From positions 1,430,501 to 1,494,500 of the forward strand of contig NZ_VHJK01000001.1 in NCBI RefSeq assembly GCF_007004095.1: a stretch of 64,000 bases of DNA, in the 5' to 3' direction. Positions 9,569 to 18,672 of the stretch are shown piece after piece. Origin of the DNA: Erythrobacter insulae (GTDB lineage Bacteria > Pseudomonadota > Alphaproteobacteria > Sphingomonadales > Sphingomonadaceae). Position 1 is the stretch's first letter. Each line of letters starts with the position of its first letter. Both the position numbers and the translations under genes were made by a program. Below the pieces are notes generated by a model. That model was not told the origin of the DNA and ran no database searches. It saw only the letters and a list, made by a program, of their open reading frames with translations.

Positions 9569-10936
9569 TCAGGTGTGTGCATTTTCCGAGCGCGACACGC
9601 CCAGCCTTAATCCCGTCACTTTATCGATGATGACGGTGTCGCCGTCGCCAAGCCCTTCGGGACCATCGGCATTCCAGCGTTCCGAATGGACGAAAACATG
9701 GCCTCGCCCGTTTTGCCAATCGAGCACAGTCGCTTTGGCCCCGATCAATTCCTCCGCGCCAGAGACGATTCGGTGACGAAATGATTTCAGGCCTGCGCGT
9801 GCCACCAAGATCACAAAGCCTGCGCTGAATACGGCGACTGCGGCGATTACCGACCAGTTCACCTGAAAGGCAGGCATATCAGTGTCGAACATCATCGCCG
9901 CTCCGAATGTGAAGGATGCAATCCCGCCAATCCCCAATGCCCCAAAGGACGGGGCGAAGGCTTCTGCGACCATCAAGCCGATCCCGAGTACGATCAGACC
10001 AATGCCGACATAGTCCACCGGCAGAACCGCAAGCGCATACATGCCGATCAGAAGCGAGATTGCTCCGACTGTGCCGGGGACCAGCGCCCCCGGGTTAAGA
10101 AACTCGAAGATCAAGCCATAGACACCGATCATCAGGAGAAGCAGAGCGATGTTGGGGTTGGTGATGGTTGCGAGGATTTGATTGAGTACGCTTGGTTCTA
10201 CCTCTCGGATGGAAATCCCGCTTGTTTCGATCTGACGGGTACCGCCATCCACGGTGATGCTGCGGCCATCAAGCTGATCCAGCAGAGCACGCAGATTTGT
10301 TGCAACGAAATCGATGACCCCTCGTTCAAGCGCCGCATCGGCTGATAGGCTCGCAGCGCCGCGGACGGCTTCTTCGGCCCAATCCGCGTTTCGTCCGCGC
10401 ATCTCCGCCAGTGAACGAATATATGCTGCTGCATCGTTGATTGCTTTGCGATCGGCGACATTGGTTGAAGTGTTATCGCCGTCTCCTTCCTCGCTTTCTT
10501 CCGGTGCTGGCGCGGGAACGGCGCCGATCTGGATCGGGGTCGCTGCGCCCAGATTAGTGCCGGGAGCCATTGCGGCAAAATGGCTTGCGTAAAGGATGTA
10601 AGTCCCTGCGCTGGCCGCGCGGCTCCCGCTGGGGTGAACATAGGTGACGACGGGTACGGGAGAGGCGATAATCGCGCGAATGATCTCTCGCATAGAGGTG
10701 TCTAGGCCGCCGGGCGTATCCATCATGATGACCACCAGTTCCGAATTGGCCAGTTTCGCCTCTTGCAGGCCATCGGCGATATAGGATGCGGCCGCCGGGC
10801 CGATTGCGCCGTCGAGGCGGAGCACGATAGCTTCATCGGCAGCGGCTTGCGCAGGGCAGCTGAATACGGCCATTATCGCAACAAGCAGAGCCAGTGCGCG
10901 TCTTAATATCAACGCTTTCTCGCGGGCGGCTCGCAT
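9569..10936 (-). CDS. Long-form NfeD membrane serine protease (ClpP-class)
   Basis: Long NfeD (about 455 residues from the internal Met at 10936). A signal/TM segment is followed by a ClpP-like protease domain with [15 protein letters not shown], the catalytic Ser in [15 protein letters not shown] and the probable general-base Lys in [13 protein letters not shown] Glu/Asp-rich insert ([11 protein letters not shown]) lies between them. Four or more membrane segments and a C-terminal NfeD OB-fold ([27 protein letters not shown]) complete it. The frame is open to an ATG at 10996, but that would overlap a weak dyad-like site, so the later start is preferred. Forms an operon with the slipin. Confidence 0.85.
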   Translation of the reverse strand: MRAAREKALILRRALALLVAIMAVFSCPAQAAADEAIVLRLDGAIGPAAASYIADGLQEAKLANSELVVIMMDTPGGLDTSMREIIRAIIASPVPVVTYVHPSGSRAASAGTYILYASHFAAMAPGTNLGAATPIQIGAVPAPAPEESEEGDGDNTSTNVADRKAINDAAAYIRSLAEMRGRNADWAEEAVRGAASLSADAALERGVIDFVATNLRALLDQLDGRSITVDGGTRQIETSGISIREVEPSVLNQILATITNPNIALLLLMIGVYGLIFEFLNPGALVPGTVGAISLLIGMYALAVLPVDYVGIGLIVLGIGLMVAEAFAPSFGALGIGGIASFTFGAAMMFDTDMPAFQVNWSVIAAVAVFSAGFVILVARAGLKSFRHRIVSGAEELIGAKATVLDWQNGRGHVFVHSERWNADGPEGLGDGDTVIIDKVTGLRLGVSRSENAHT

Positions 10937-10994
10937 CGAACGTCTGTACCTTTCGCTGTTCGAGGTATCGTTTCGATTGCGCCATAATGGGGTC

Positions 10995-11010
10995 ATCCTG
11001 ACTATACGGG
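10995..11010 (-). promoter_or_regulatory. Weak dyad-like site upstream of nfeD
   Basis: ATCCTG-ACTA-TACGGG: one half-site matches the island dyad, the other does not. It lies 58 bp from the preferred nfeD start, which is the typical spacing. Confidence 0.25.
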
Positions 11011-11078
11011 TTTGTGCGGATAACGCTGCGCCGGACCGGCGCTCTGCATCGCTGCTGAATCGAGCGGGAGGATCAGCT

Positions 11079-11104
11079 AAAAAAAGGCGGCCCTGAGGCC
11101 GCCT
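11079..11104 (-). terminator. Rho-independent terminator after the TauE-family gene
   Basis: Perfect inverted repeat GGCGGCC/GGCCGCC (11086-11092 and 11097-11103, 4-nt loop) followed on the minus strand by seven T (the A-run 11079-11085). It lies about 100 bp past the stop of the gene at 11204 and in the right orientation for it. Confidence 0.85.
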
Positions 11105-11203
11105 AGAGTTGGGGCTAAACTTTCAGCCCTCGGGTCGCAAAGCCAATATCGCGTAGCGGCCGTTTTGCGGAAATCAGGAAATCTACTTAATTCGGCCAAC
11201 GCG

Positions 11204-11971
11204 TCAGAGGAAACTGGCGTAGAGCCAGTATCCTGTCGTCGCCGTGAGCACACTGCCGACCAACACAAACATGACGTTTGCCGGAAGGAATTTGGCGGCA
11301 AGGGCGCCGAATGGCGCGGCCAAAATCCCTCCGATCAGCAATCCCAATGCGGCCCCGGTCACTTGCTCAATGCCGAATTGGCTGATGAACGCGCCCGATA
11401 CAGCAATCGCGATAAAGAATTCGGCGGCGTTTACAGACCCCACAACTTTGCGCGGCTCTGACCCTTGAAGCATCAGACCGGAGCTTACGACGGGGCCCCA
11501 ACCTCCGCCGCCGATGGCATCGAGCAATCCCCCAACCAGACCCAAGGGCAAGACCGCTTTCGGGGATCTCTTTTTGGGCTTCCCTTTAAAACCCTTGAAG
11601 ATCAGGACCAGGCCGAGAAGTGCGAGATAGGTGAAGACGAAGGGTTTAACCGTGTCGCCATCAAACTGAGTCAGCCCATAGGCACCAATCGCGCCGCCCA
11701 GCACTCCGGGAAACACGATCTTCAGGAAAAGCCGCTTGTCGATATTGCCACTAATCGCATGGCTCAGCCCGGAAACGGCCGTGGTGAAACACTTGATCAC
11801 GTGCACCCGATAGGATGCCTGTGCAGGGGGGACTCCCATGTAGCCGACCAGCAAGCTCGTGGCGATTGCCCCGAAAGCCATGCCCAATGCACCGTCGATC
11901 AGCTGCGCAAAAAAGCCGATAGCAATGAGCGGCAGCAGCTCTTCAAATCCGGCACCCGTAATCTCGATCAT
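11204..11971 (-). CDS. TauE/SafE-family membrane permease (sulfite/anion exporter family)
   Basis: A 255-residue polytopic inner-membrane protein with about eight hydrophobic segments. The family's two internal repeats are visible as FFAQLIDGALGMAFGAIATSLL in the first half and GLVGGLLDAIGGGGWGPVVS in the second, each with the conserved Gly/Asp-rich turn. TauE/SafE members export sulfite, sulfoacetate or other organosulfur anions, but the substrate cannot be told from the sequence. It is monocistronic, with a dyad box upstream (12017-12032) and a strong terminator downstream. Being divergent from the beta-CASP operon, it may share regulation with it. Confidence 0.85.
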   Translation of the reverse strand: MIEITGAGFEELLPLIAIGFFAQLIDGALGMAFGAIATSLLVGYMGVPPAQASYRVHVIKCFTTAVSGLSHAISGNIDKRLFLKIVFPGVLGGAIGAYGLTQFDGDTVKPFVFTYLALLGLVLIFKGFKGKPKKRSPKAVLPLGLVGGLLDAIGGGGWGPVVSSGLMLQGSEPRKVVGSVNAAEFFIAIAVSGAFISQFGIEQVTGAALGLLIGGILAAPFGALAAKFLPANVMFVLVGSVLTATTGYWLYASFL

Positions 11972-12016
11972 GCGCTTTCCCCCCAGCAGATTAGGGGGCG
12001 GGCAGGCATAGCCGTA

Positions 12017-12032
12017 TCAGGAAATATACGTG
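12017..12032 (-). promoter_or_regulatory. Candidate stress dyad box upstream of the TauE-family gene
   Basis: TCAGGA-AATA-TACGTG, 45 bp from the start at 11971. It fits the island dyad with one variant half-site. Confidence 0.4.
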
Positions 12033-12111
12033 AGCAATGTCAGGTTGAAACTCGGACGCAAATCCGCCTGCGCTGACAAAATCTGCGCCAGTCTATTGGG
12101 TTTGAAACGCC

Positions 12112-12127
12112 TCGGGAGATTTACTGA
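12112..12127 (+). promoter_or_regulatory. Candidate stress dyad box upstream of the beta-CASP operon
   Basis: TCGGGA-GATT-TACTGA ends 49 bp before the ATG at 12177. It is a weaker match than the usp, hsp20 and pfkB sites. Confidence 0.35.
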
Positions 12128-12176
12128 TATCCTGCATCGGCCTGTGAGGCTTTAACGATACCGAAGCTGATGCAGG

Positions 12177-13559
12177 ATGGATGCGGGGAGGTCCGATATT
12201 GTTAGTCTCACATTTCTGGGCGGCGCAGACACGGTAACCGGCTCCAAATTCGTGGTGGAAACATCACAAAGCCGAATTCTCGTCGATTGCGGACTGTTTC
12301 AGGGCTATAAAAAGCTGAGGGCACGCAATTGGCATGATCTGCCTATCGATCCTGCCAGCATCGACACAGTCGTCCTCACTCACGCGCACCTGGACCATTC
12401 GGGATACCTGCCGTTGCTGGTAAAGAGCGGCTTTGCAGGACGGGTCATTTGCACCAATGGCACGCGCGCGCTGTGCGGTTTGCTGCTTCCCGACAGCGGA
12501 TATCTGCAAGAGGCCGATGCCCGGTATGCCAATCGGCGCGGTTTCAGCAAGCACCGTCCCGCACTGCCACTGTACACCAAAGCCGATGCGCACCATGCGC
12601 TTAAAAGCTTTTCACCGACGCCATTTGGCGAGCGTATTGAAATCGCCCAAGGTTGCAGCATTCGCTTTCGCTATGCGGGGCATATTCTGGGAGCGGCAAC
12701 GGTCGATATGGTCGCAGATGGCAGGCGTATCGTCTTTTCCGGAGATCTGGGCCGCTACGGCGATCCCTTGATGTTCGATCCCGAGCCCATACCGCAGGCG
12801 GACTATCTGCTGGTTGAATCCACTTATGGCGATCGGCTGCATCCCGATGTTGCGCCGCAACAGGTGCTTGAAGACGTAATAGAGCGAACAGTAAATCGCG
12901 GCGGCAGTGTGATCATACCGTCCTTCGCTATCGGGCGAGCTCAGGCGCTGCTTTACCACATTTCGGCGATCCGCCGACGTGGCCGCTTCACCGATGTGCC
13001 GGTCTATCTTGATAGCCCGATGGCGATCAGCGCGACCGAACTGTTCTGCGAGCATACGGATGATCATCGGCTAAGCATAGCCCAATGCCGCGATGCGTGG
13101 GACGATGTGATCTATACCCGCGAGGTGGAGGATTCGAAGAGGCTCGATACCATTACGAGCCCAAAGATCATCATTTCGGCCAGCGGAATGGTAACCGGCG
13201 GGCGCATTCTTCACCGGCTAAAGCAATATGCGCCGGATCACCGGAGCACAATCGTCATGGCGGGGTATCAGGCCGGCGGGACACGCGGCGCGGCCTTGCT
13301 CAGGGGTGAAAAGATGATCAAGATTCACGGAGACTACGTTCCGGTGCGCGCCGAGGTTGTGGAGCTCGACATGCTTTCCGCCCATGCTGATCAGCATGAA
13401 TTGCTCCGGTGGCTAGGCAGTTTCGTGTCCCAACCGAAGGAATGCTTTGTCGTCCATGGCGAGGCAGAAGCGTCTGACAATTTTCGCCTAAAGATCGCCG
13501 AGGAACTAGGCTGGAAAGCCCGCGTGCCCGAACATCAAGAGCGCGTTGAGCTGGCATGA
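12177..13559 (+). CDS. MBL-fold beta-CASP RNA-processing exonuclease-like protein
   Basis: Metallo-beta-lactamase-fold nuclease of 460 residues, resembling bacterial and archaeal CPSF/Ysh1-type RNases. Motif 2 is THAHLDHSGYLP. Further hallmarks are the metal-binding FSGDLGRYGDP, the segment VESTYGDRLHP, the beta-CASP domain (GSVIIPSFAIGRAQALLYH) and the C-terminal motif C region LSAHADQHELLRWLGSF with CFVVHGEAEASDNF. It is first in a four-gene coupled operon (ATGA with the next gene). RNA turnover coupled to a nucleoside-monophosphate phosphorylase and PRPP synthetase suggests recycling of RNA-derived nucleotides. That link is inference. Confidence 0.88.
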   Translation: MDAGRSDIVSLTFLGGADTVTGSKFVVETSQSRILVDCGLFQGYKKLRARNWHDLPIDPASIDTVVLTHAHLDHSGYLPLLVKSGFAGRVICTNGTRALCGLLLPDSGYLQEADARYANRRGFSKHRPALPLYTKADAHHALKSFSPTPFGERIEIAQGCSIRFRYAGHILGAATVDMVADGRRIVFSGDLGRYGDPLMFDPEPIPQADYLLVESTYGDRLHPDVAPQQVLEDVIERTVNRGGSVIIPSFAIGRAQALLYHISAIRRRGRFTDVPVYLDSPMAISATELFCEHTDDHRLSIAQCRDAWDDVIYTREVEDSKRLDTITSPKIIISASGMVTGGRILHRLKQYAPDHRSTIVMAGYQAGGTRGAALLRGEKMIKIHGDYVPVRAEVVELDMLSAHADQHELLRWLGSFVSQPKECFVVHGEAEASDNFRLKIAEELGWKARVPEHQERVELA

Positions 13560-15097
13560 GCAAGAGCGAAGTGATCAGCAAAAAGGACCGCGTGCGCAAG
13601 CTCGTTCCACTCAAGGCAAAACGGCTGAGGCTGGAGACACAGCATGAACCGATTGCGATCGTGCATACGCAATGCACCGTTGCGCGGTCGGAAGGGCTGA
13701 GCGAGCGGACCCGCGTGGAATTGCGGGTCGGTGATCAGAAAACCATTGCAAGATTATATCAGGACGAGGGGCAGCTTGTATCGGTCGACGAGATCGGTCT
13801 TTCGGAAACGACATGGCGGCGGCTGGGCATCGCAGAAGGCGACAAAGTGACCCTTCACCATCCGCGCAACGTGGATTCGATGAGCGGATTGCGCAGCAAG
13901 GTTTACGGACATCGCCTTACCCGGCAAACAGCGAAAGCCGTCTTCACAGATATCGTCGAGGGTCGTTATTCCGACGTGCAAATATCCGCGTTCATCGCGG
14001 CGCTGGCGAGCCAATCGCCGGATCTATCGGAGGCAGTCGCGTTGACGCAGGCAATGGTGTCGATCGGCGATCGGCTTTCATGGCCGGGAGACGTCATTGT
14101 CGACAAGCACTGCGTTGGCGGCTTGCCGGGGAATCGCACAACTCCGATCGTGGTCGCCATTGCCGCTGCGGCGGGCTTGGTGATCCCGAAGACATCTTCA
14201 CGCGCGATCACGTCTCCGGCCGGAACGGCGGACACGATGGCGACCATGACGCATGTCGATCTCAGCAATGAAGATATGCGCAGGGTCGTAGAGCGAGAGG
14301 GGGGCTGTATGATCTGGGGCGGAAGCGTCCGGCTATCGCCAGCGGACGACATGATCATCCGTGTCGAACGCGAGCTGGAACTGGATTGTACTTCTCAAAT
14401 GGTCGCGTCGGTCATGTCGAAGAAGATCGCAGCCGGGTCTACTCATGTCCTGATCGACATCCCGGTCGGGCCGACCGCGAAGGTCCGCTCTCCGGCAGAT
14501 GCTGCCGAGCTTTCCGAATTTCTCATCGGCATCGGGGATGCTTTCGGTGTGCGCGTTGAGGTTGCCCTTTCAGACGGGCTGGAGCCGGTGGGAGATGGCA
14601 TTGGTCCGGCGTTGGAGGCAAAGGACGTTCTGGAGGTGCTGGAATGCGAGCGCGATGCACCGCGCGAACTGCGTGAACGCGCTTTGCGTCTGGCAGGGAT
14701 GATGCTCGAAATGGGCGGGGCCTCCAGCGCAGGCAAAGGCAAAGAGGCCGCGACCGCAATTCTCGATGATGGCCGGGCAATGTCCAAATTCGTCGCAATC
14801 TGCGAGGCGCAGGGCGGGTTTTTCAGACCGCCGCAATCCGAATTTCAGCATGTGCTTTGCGCTGGACGAACTGGACGTATCAAGGGCATCGACAACCGCA
14901 GGATTGCGCGGCTGGCGAAACTTGCAGGGGCCCCGCTATCACCGGCTGCCGGGCTTGAAATCCACGTCAATCTCGGGGATGCTGTTTCCGCTGGCCAGCC
15001 GCTGATCACGCTGCATGGCGAAAGCGTGGGAGAGCTTGAATACGCGGTCGATTACTATCTGGAAAACAAGGATATGATCGAGGGGGTCTGTGAATGA
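13556..15097 (+). CDS. AMP phosphorylase/thymidine phosphorylase family protein
   Basis: A 513-residue member of the pyrimidine phosphorylase family. The length and the extra N-terminal domain (about 80 residues) match archaeal AMP phosphorylases better than the shorter DeoA enzymes. Diagnostic segments are DKHCVGGLPGNRTTPIV (phosphate/substrate pocket) and SSRAITSPAGTADTMATM (family signature), followed by AGSTHVLIDIPVGPTAKV. AMP phosphorylase releases adenine and ribose 1,5-bisphosphate from AMP. Neighbouring genes supply RNA degradation and PRPP synthesis, so a nucleotide salvage loop is plausible. I see no RuBisCO or ribose-1,5-bisphosphate isomerase in the window. Coupled by ATGA overlaps on both sides. 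Confidence 0.85.
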   Translation: MSKSEVISKKDRVRKLVPLKAKRLRLETQHEPIAIVHTQCTVARSEGLSERTRVELRVGDQKTIARLYQDEGQLVSVDEIGLSETTWRRLGIAEGDKVTLHHPRNVDSMSGLRSKVYGHRLTRQTAKAVFTDIVEGRYSDVQISAFIAALASQSPDLSEAVALTQAMVSIGDRLSWPGDVIVDKHCVGGLPGNRTTPIVVAIAAAAGLVIPKTSSRAITSPAGTADTMATMTHVDLSNEDMRRVVEREGGCMIWGGSVRLSPADDMIIRVERELELDCTSQMVASVMSKKIAAGSTHVLIDIPVGPTAKVRSPADAAELSEFLIGIGDAFGVRVEVALSDGLEPVGDGIGPALEAKDVLEVLECERDAPRELRERALRLAGMMLEMGGASSAGKGKEAATAILDDGRAMSKFVAICEAQGGFFRPPQSEFQHVLCAGRTGRIKGIDNRRIARLAKLAGAPLSPAAGLEIHVNLGDAVSAGQPLITLHGESVGELEYAVDYYLENKDMIEGVCE

Positions 15098-16005
15098 GCG
15101 CGCTTCTGTTTCCGCTTCATGCCGCGCCTGATCTAACGCAGCGTTTGCTTGACGATCCTGTAATTGGACAAGGCGAGATTGAGCATCGCCGCTTTCCCGA
15201 TGGCGAGAGCTATCTCCGTTTGCATACGCCCGTGCGCGGACGAAAGGTCATCCTGCTGTGCGGACTGGATCGCCCGGATGACCGATTGGTAACACTGCTG
15301 TTGGCGGCGGATGCTGCGCGGGCGCAAGGCGGAACTGAGATTGGCCTGGTTGCGCCCTACCTTGCCTATATGCGGCAGGACTGCGCATTCCAGTCAGGAG
15401 AAGCCGTTTCCGCTCAAAGCTTCGCAGCGATTCTTTCGCGGCATTTCGACTGGCTGGTCACGCTTGAGCCGCACCTGCACCGCATCGCCAGCCTCGATGA
15501 AGTGTTCGACATTCCGGCGATTGCGGCGCAAGCGAGCGGGCCGATTGGCGACTGGATCGCGAGCCATGTCGCACACCCTTTTCTGATCGGGCCGGACCGC
15601 GAGAGCGCTCCGTGGATTCGCCGGATTGCCCGGCATGCTGAATGTAATTTTGCGGTGTTGGACAAGGTCCGACGCGGAGATCGCGATGTGCAGATCACAG
15701 GATCGCTTGAAGGCCTCCATTCGGACATGACGCCGGTGATTGTCGATGATATCGTCTCAAGCGGCGCAACGATGGCGGCGATACTGGACCGTGTGGCAAG
15801 CAAATCATCTGCAAAGGCTCTTTATATCACTGTCCATGCGCTCACATCGCAGACTTATGGTGCGGGAAAGATTGGAAATCATGCCGCCCGCTTCATCAGC
15901 TGTAATGCCGTCCCGCATCCAAGCAATCAGATCGACATCGCCGCGCCATTGCTTCGCGGGGTTCACCAACTTTTGGGCCGACCGGAAACCGGATCGTCTT
16001 TGTGA
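15094..16005 (+). CDS. Ribose-phosphate pyrophosphokinase-like protein (second of two)
   Basis: PRPP synthetase-family protein of 303 residues with the N-terminal segment EHRRFPDGESYLRL, the active-site loop APYLAYMRQDCAFQSGEAVS and the PRPP loop VIVDDIVSSGATMAAIL. It is shorter than the first paralogue in the window and closer in layout to compact archaeal enzymes. The usual second Arg of the RQDR motif is Cys here (RQDC), which may alter kinetics. ATGA overlap couples it to the phosphorylase, and the next gene starts with an overlapping GTG. Such fixed coupling argues for a shared pathway from AMP or ribose phosphates to PRPP. Confidence 0.82.
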   Translation: MSALLFPLHAAPDLTQRLLDDPVIGQGEIEHRRFPDGESYLRLHTPVRGRKVILLCGLDRPDDRLVTLLLAADAARAQGGTEIGLVAPYLAYMRQDCAFQSGEAVSAQSFAAILSRHFDWLVTLEPHLHRIASLDEVFDIPAIAAQASGPIGDWIASHVAHPFLIGPDRESAPWIRRIARHAECNFAVLDKVRRGDRDVQITGSLEGLHSDMTPVIVDDIVSSGATMAAILDRVASKSSAKALYITVHALTSQTYGAGKIGNHAARFISCNAVPHPSNQIDIAAPLLRGVHQLLGRPETGSSL

Positions 16006-17258
16006 GCGCAGCATTCGATGCCTGGTTGCCGATGGCAGGTGCATTCGCGACCGGCGTATTGATCGGCGTCGAACGCGGTTGGAGGCTGCGCGATCGCGAA
16101 TCAGGGCAGCGTGTCGCAGGGGTCAGGACTTTCATTCTGCTGGGTCTTTGCGGCGGCGTGGCAGGTTGGTTGACGGCGCAGCAGGCGGAATGGGTCGGAG
16201 CCGCGATTGTGACGGTGGCGGGCCTTATCATTCTGCTGGGCTATCACAGGCAGGTTGATGGTGAAGGGCGGCCCGATGCGACCAGCGCAATAGCCGCAAT
16301 AGCTACGCTTGCGCTCGGATTCGTGGCGGGATTTGGATCGCCGGAAATCGGAGTTGCTCTCGCGGCTATTGTCACCCTTGTGCTCGCCTTTCGGGCCGAA
16401 ACGCACAGGTGGATCGCCAGTCTGGACGAAGCGGATCTGAAGGCTGCGGTACGCTTCGCTGTTATCGCACTGGCTGTTCGCCCGTTCTTGCCAGACCACA
16501 ATATGGGGCCACTGGAGGCCTGGAACCCGCAGCAATTGTGGCTGGTGGTGATCCTTGTCACCGGGTTTTCGTTTCTGGGGTACATCGCCGACCGTAAACT
16601 TGGTGCTCACCGCGGCACGGTGCTCACGGCCATCATAGGCGGGGCCTATTCTTCGACTGCCGTTACCCAATCGCTCGCGCAGCGACTGCGCCAGAAAGGC
16701 AGCGGTAGCGCCGAATGCACCGGGATCGCGCTCGCCAGCGCGGTGATGTATCTTCGCGTGGTTTTGCTGGTGCTGGTTCTGGCGCCGCGCTTCTTTCCGT
16801 CGTTCATCATAATCATTGCTCCGCCTTTGATTGTCTCATGGATCGCGGGGGCATGGTTATGGCGCGACAGCTCTGTTGGTGAACGCACCGAAATCCCGCG
16901 CAATCCGATCGCGCTTTTGCCTGCTATCGGGTTTCTCGCCTTTGTCGCGCTGGCCGCCCTGGCTGCGCGGTGGGGGCTGGAGCAGTTTGGCGAGGAAGGC
17001 ATCGCGGTGATGCTGTTCCTGATGGGTTCGATGGATGTCGATGTGGCGATTGTGACGGCGGGAGGCTTGCCGGAAGGGGCCGTCGGCCCGTGGATCGCCT
17101 CGATAGCATTGGCGGGCACCATTCTCGCCAATATGTCGGTAAAACTCGGCATAACGAGGGTGACCGGCGGGGCTGGTTCAAGACCAGCTGCCCTCGCGCT
17201 GTTATCCAGCATGGTCACGCTCGCGGCGAGCATTGCGTTCTGGTGGGTAAGATCCTGA
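16002..17258 (+). CDS. MgtC/SapB-DUF4010 family membrane protein
   Basis: A 418-residue polytopic membrane protein. The N-terminal MgtC/SapB-like segment contains ATGVLIGVERGWRLRD and AGVRTFILLGLCGG. A larger DUF4010 part with many hydrophobic helices follows (for example SFLGYIADRKLGAHRG and the region around GGAYSSTAVTQSLAQRL). The function of this family is not established; MgtC itself affects Mg and ATP homeostasis and F-ATPase activity in pathogens. The GTG start overlaps the PRPP synthetase stop, making it the last gene of the beta-CASP/phosphorylase operon. A role in phosphate or energy balance would fit but is inference. Confidence 0.8.
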   Translation: MSAAFDAWLPMAGAFATGVLIGVERGWRLRDRESGQRVAGVRTFILLGLCGGVAGWLTAQQAEWVGAAIVTVAGLIILLGYHRQVDGEGRPDATSAIAAIATLALGFVAGFGSPEIGVALAAIVTLVLAFRAETHRWIASLDEADLKAAVRFAVIALAVRPFLPDHNMGPLEAWNPQQLWLVVILVTGFSFLGYIADRKLGAHRGTVLTAIIGGAYSSTAVTQSLAQRLRQKGSGSAECTGIALASAVMYLRVVLLVLVLAPRFFPSFIIIIAPPLIVSWIAGAWLWRDSSVGERTEIPRNPIALLPAIGFLAFVALAALAARWGLEQFGEEGIAVMLFLMGSMDVDVAIVTAGGLPEGAVGPWIASIALAGTILANMSVKLGITRVTGGAGSRPAALALLSSMVTLAASIAFWWVRS

Positions 17259-17296
17259 GGCCCTGAAACGCAATGCCTGATTGCGGAACGCTCGGA

Positions 17297-17467
17297 CTAT
17301 TCGGGCGGAGGGTTTTCTTGCGGAGGTGCGCCGGGCTGTTCGATATCGGGCTGAGGGGAAGGCGTTTCGGCTGGCCGGTCGGGTGCCTCGTCTGGCGATG
17401 GAGGCACAATTTCTGGCGGAGCTGCGGGCTCGATCTTGTCGGGACGGTCTGGCGGTTGTGTAGCCAT
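17297..17467 (-). CDS. Small proline-rich protein (56 residues), unknown
   Basis: A short frame reading MATQPPDRPDKIEPAAPP onward, about one third Pro with many Glu and Asp and no hydrophobic segment, ending ENPPPE. A GAAAGG sits about 9 bp upstream of the ATG at 17465-17467. It occupies the gap between the MgtC-like gene and the alcohol dehydrogenase and lies downstream of the latter on the same strand. A competing, less plausible frame overlaps it. Very Pro-rich small proteins of this kind are common in sphingomonads and usually unannotated. No function can be given. Confidence 0.45.
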   Translation of the reverse strand: MATQPPDRPDKIEPAAPPEIVPPSPDEAPDRPAETPSPQPDIEQPGAPPQENPPPE

Positions 17468-17502
17468 TTTATGTGCGCCTTTCGCTGCATGGGCCGCGCA
17501 AT

Positions 17503-18579
17503 TCAGGGTCTGATGGCGACTTTGAGCACACCATCGCGTTGATGGGAGAACAGTTCATACGCGTCTTCGATTGAATCGAGCGGGAAGTGATGCGTCACCA
17601 GCTTGCCGGCATCGACCCGCCCGGATGCAACAACGTCCATCAACCTGCGCATCCGCTCTTTGCCGCCAGGGCAAAGCGTTGTTCGGATCGTATGATCGCC
17701 GAGGCCCGCTGCAATGGCATCGAGCGGCAGGGTGAGATTGTCGGAATACACGCCCAGCGATGACAGCGTGCCGCCCGGCCTGATCACGCGCAATGCGCCT
17801 TCGAATGTCTCTTGCAGACCGAGCGCTTCGATAGCGACATCGACACCGCGTCCATCGGTGATCTTCATGATTTCATCGACGGGGTCGGTTTTGTTGAAAT
17901 CAACAATGTGAGTTGCGCCCATTTGACGCGCCATTTCCTGCCGCTCTGGCAATGTCTCAACCCCGATAATCGTGGTTGCGCCCATCATATGCGCGCCGGC
18001 CGTCGCGCACAGGCCGATTGGGCCCTGAGCAAACACGGCGACGGTGTCACCGATAGTAATCTTGCCCGATTCCGCTCCGCTGAAGCCGGTCGACATGATG
18101 TCAGGGCACATCAAAACCTGCTCATCGGTCAGCCCGTCGGGGACCGGCGCAAGGTTAGCCATTGCATCAGGTACAAGCAGATATTCTGCCTGCGCACCGT
18201 CAATCGTATTCCCGAACCGCCAACCGCCCATGGCTTTAAAACCGTGCTTGCCCTGCGCGCCGCATTGCGCATGGCATCCGCACATAGAGGCATAAGATGT
18301 TCCCGAGGGCGTAATTGCGCCTGCAATCACACGCTGCCCTTCTTCATAGCCGATGACGGCAGAGCCGAGTTTCTCGATGACGCCGACCGGTTCGTGACCG
18401 ATCGTAAGCCCGCTCTCGACCGGGTATTCGCCCTTGAGAATGTGAATATCAGTGCCGCAGATCGTTGTGGTGGTGACTCTGATCAGAGCATCCAGCGGCC
18501 CCACATCAGGGATCGGCTTCTCGCCAAGAATGATCCGACCAGGCTCGATGAAAATCGCCGCCTTCATAAGCTCAGCCAT
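17503..18579 (-). CDS. Zinc-dependent alcohol dehydrogenase (secondary-alcohol/threonine-DH-like)
   Basis: Medium-chain dehydrogenase of about 358 residues that oxidises or reduces alcohols/aldehydes with NAD(P). The catalytic zinc region shows ICGTDIHILKGEYPV and GHEPVGVIEKLG, and the Rossmann fold contains AQGPIGLCATAGAHMMGA. The start MAELMKAAIF has a GGAG about 9 bp upstream; the open frame extends to 18627 without support. It lacks the usual four-Cys structural zinc lobe in canonical spacing (only CGCHAQCGAQG is seen), resembling NADP-dependent secondary alcohol dehydrogenases. A near-palindromic dyad box lies 62 bp upstream. Probably serves redox balance at low oxygen (inference). Confidence 0.87.
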   Translation of the reverse strand: MAELMKAAIFIEPGRIILGEKPIPDVGPLDALIRVTTTTICGTDIHILKGEYPVESGLTIGHEPVGVIEKLGSAVIGYEEGQRVIAGAITPSGTSYASMCGCHAQCGAQGKHGFKAMGGWRFGNTIDGAQAEYLLVPDAMANLAPVPDGLTDEQVLMCPDIMSTGFSGAESGKITIGDTVAVFAQGPIGLCATAGAHMMGATTIIGVETLPERQEMARQMGATHIVDFNKTDPVDEIMKITDGRGVDVAIEALGLQETFEGALRVIRPGGTLSSLGVYSDNLTLPLDAIAAGLGDHTIRTTLCPGGKERMRRLMDVVASGRVDAGKLVTHHFPLDSIEDAYELFSHQRDGVLKVAIRP

Positions 18580-18641
18580 GGTACTGCTCCGTTCGCGTAT
18601 CCTGCGCAAATCAACATGAAGCGGCACGCGCTCTGCGTAAT

Positions 18642-18657
18642 TACGGAGATACTCGTA
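18642..18657 (-). promoter_or_regulatory. Candidate stress dyad box upstream of the alcohol dehydrogenase
   Basis: TACGGA-GATA-CTCGTA on the plus strand, near-palindromic, 62 bp from the dehydrogenase start at 18579. It lies between that gene and the end of pfkB. Confidence 0.5.
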
Positions 18658-18672
18658 GTGCCAAGGCGCCGC

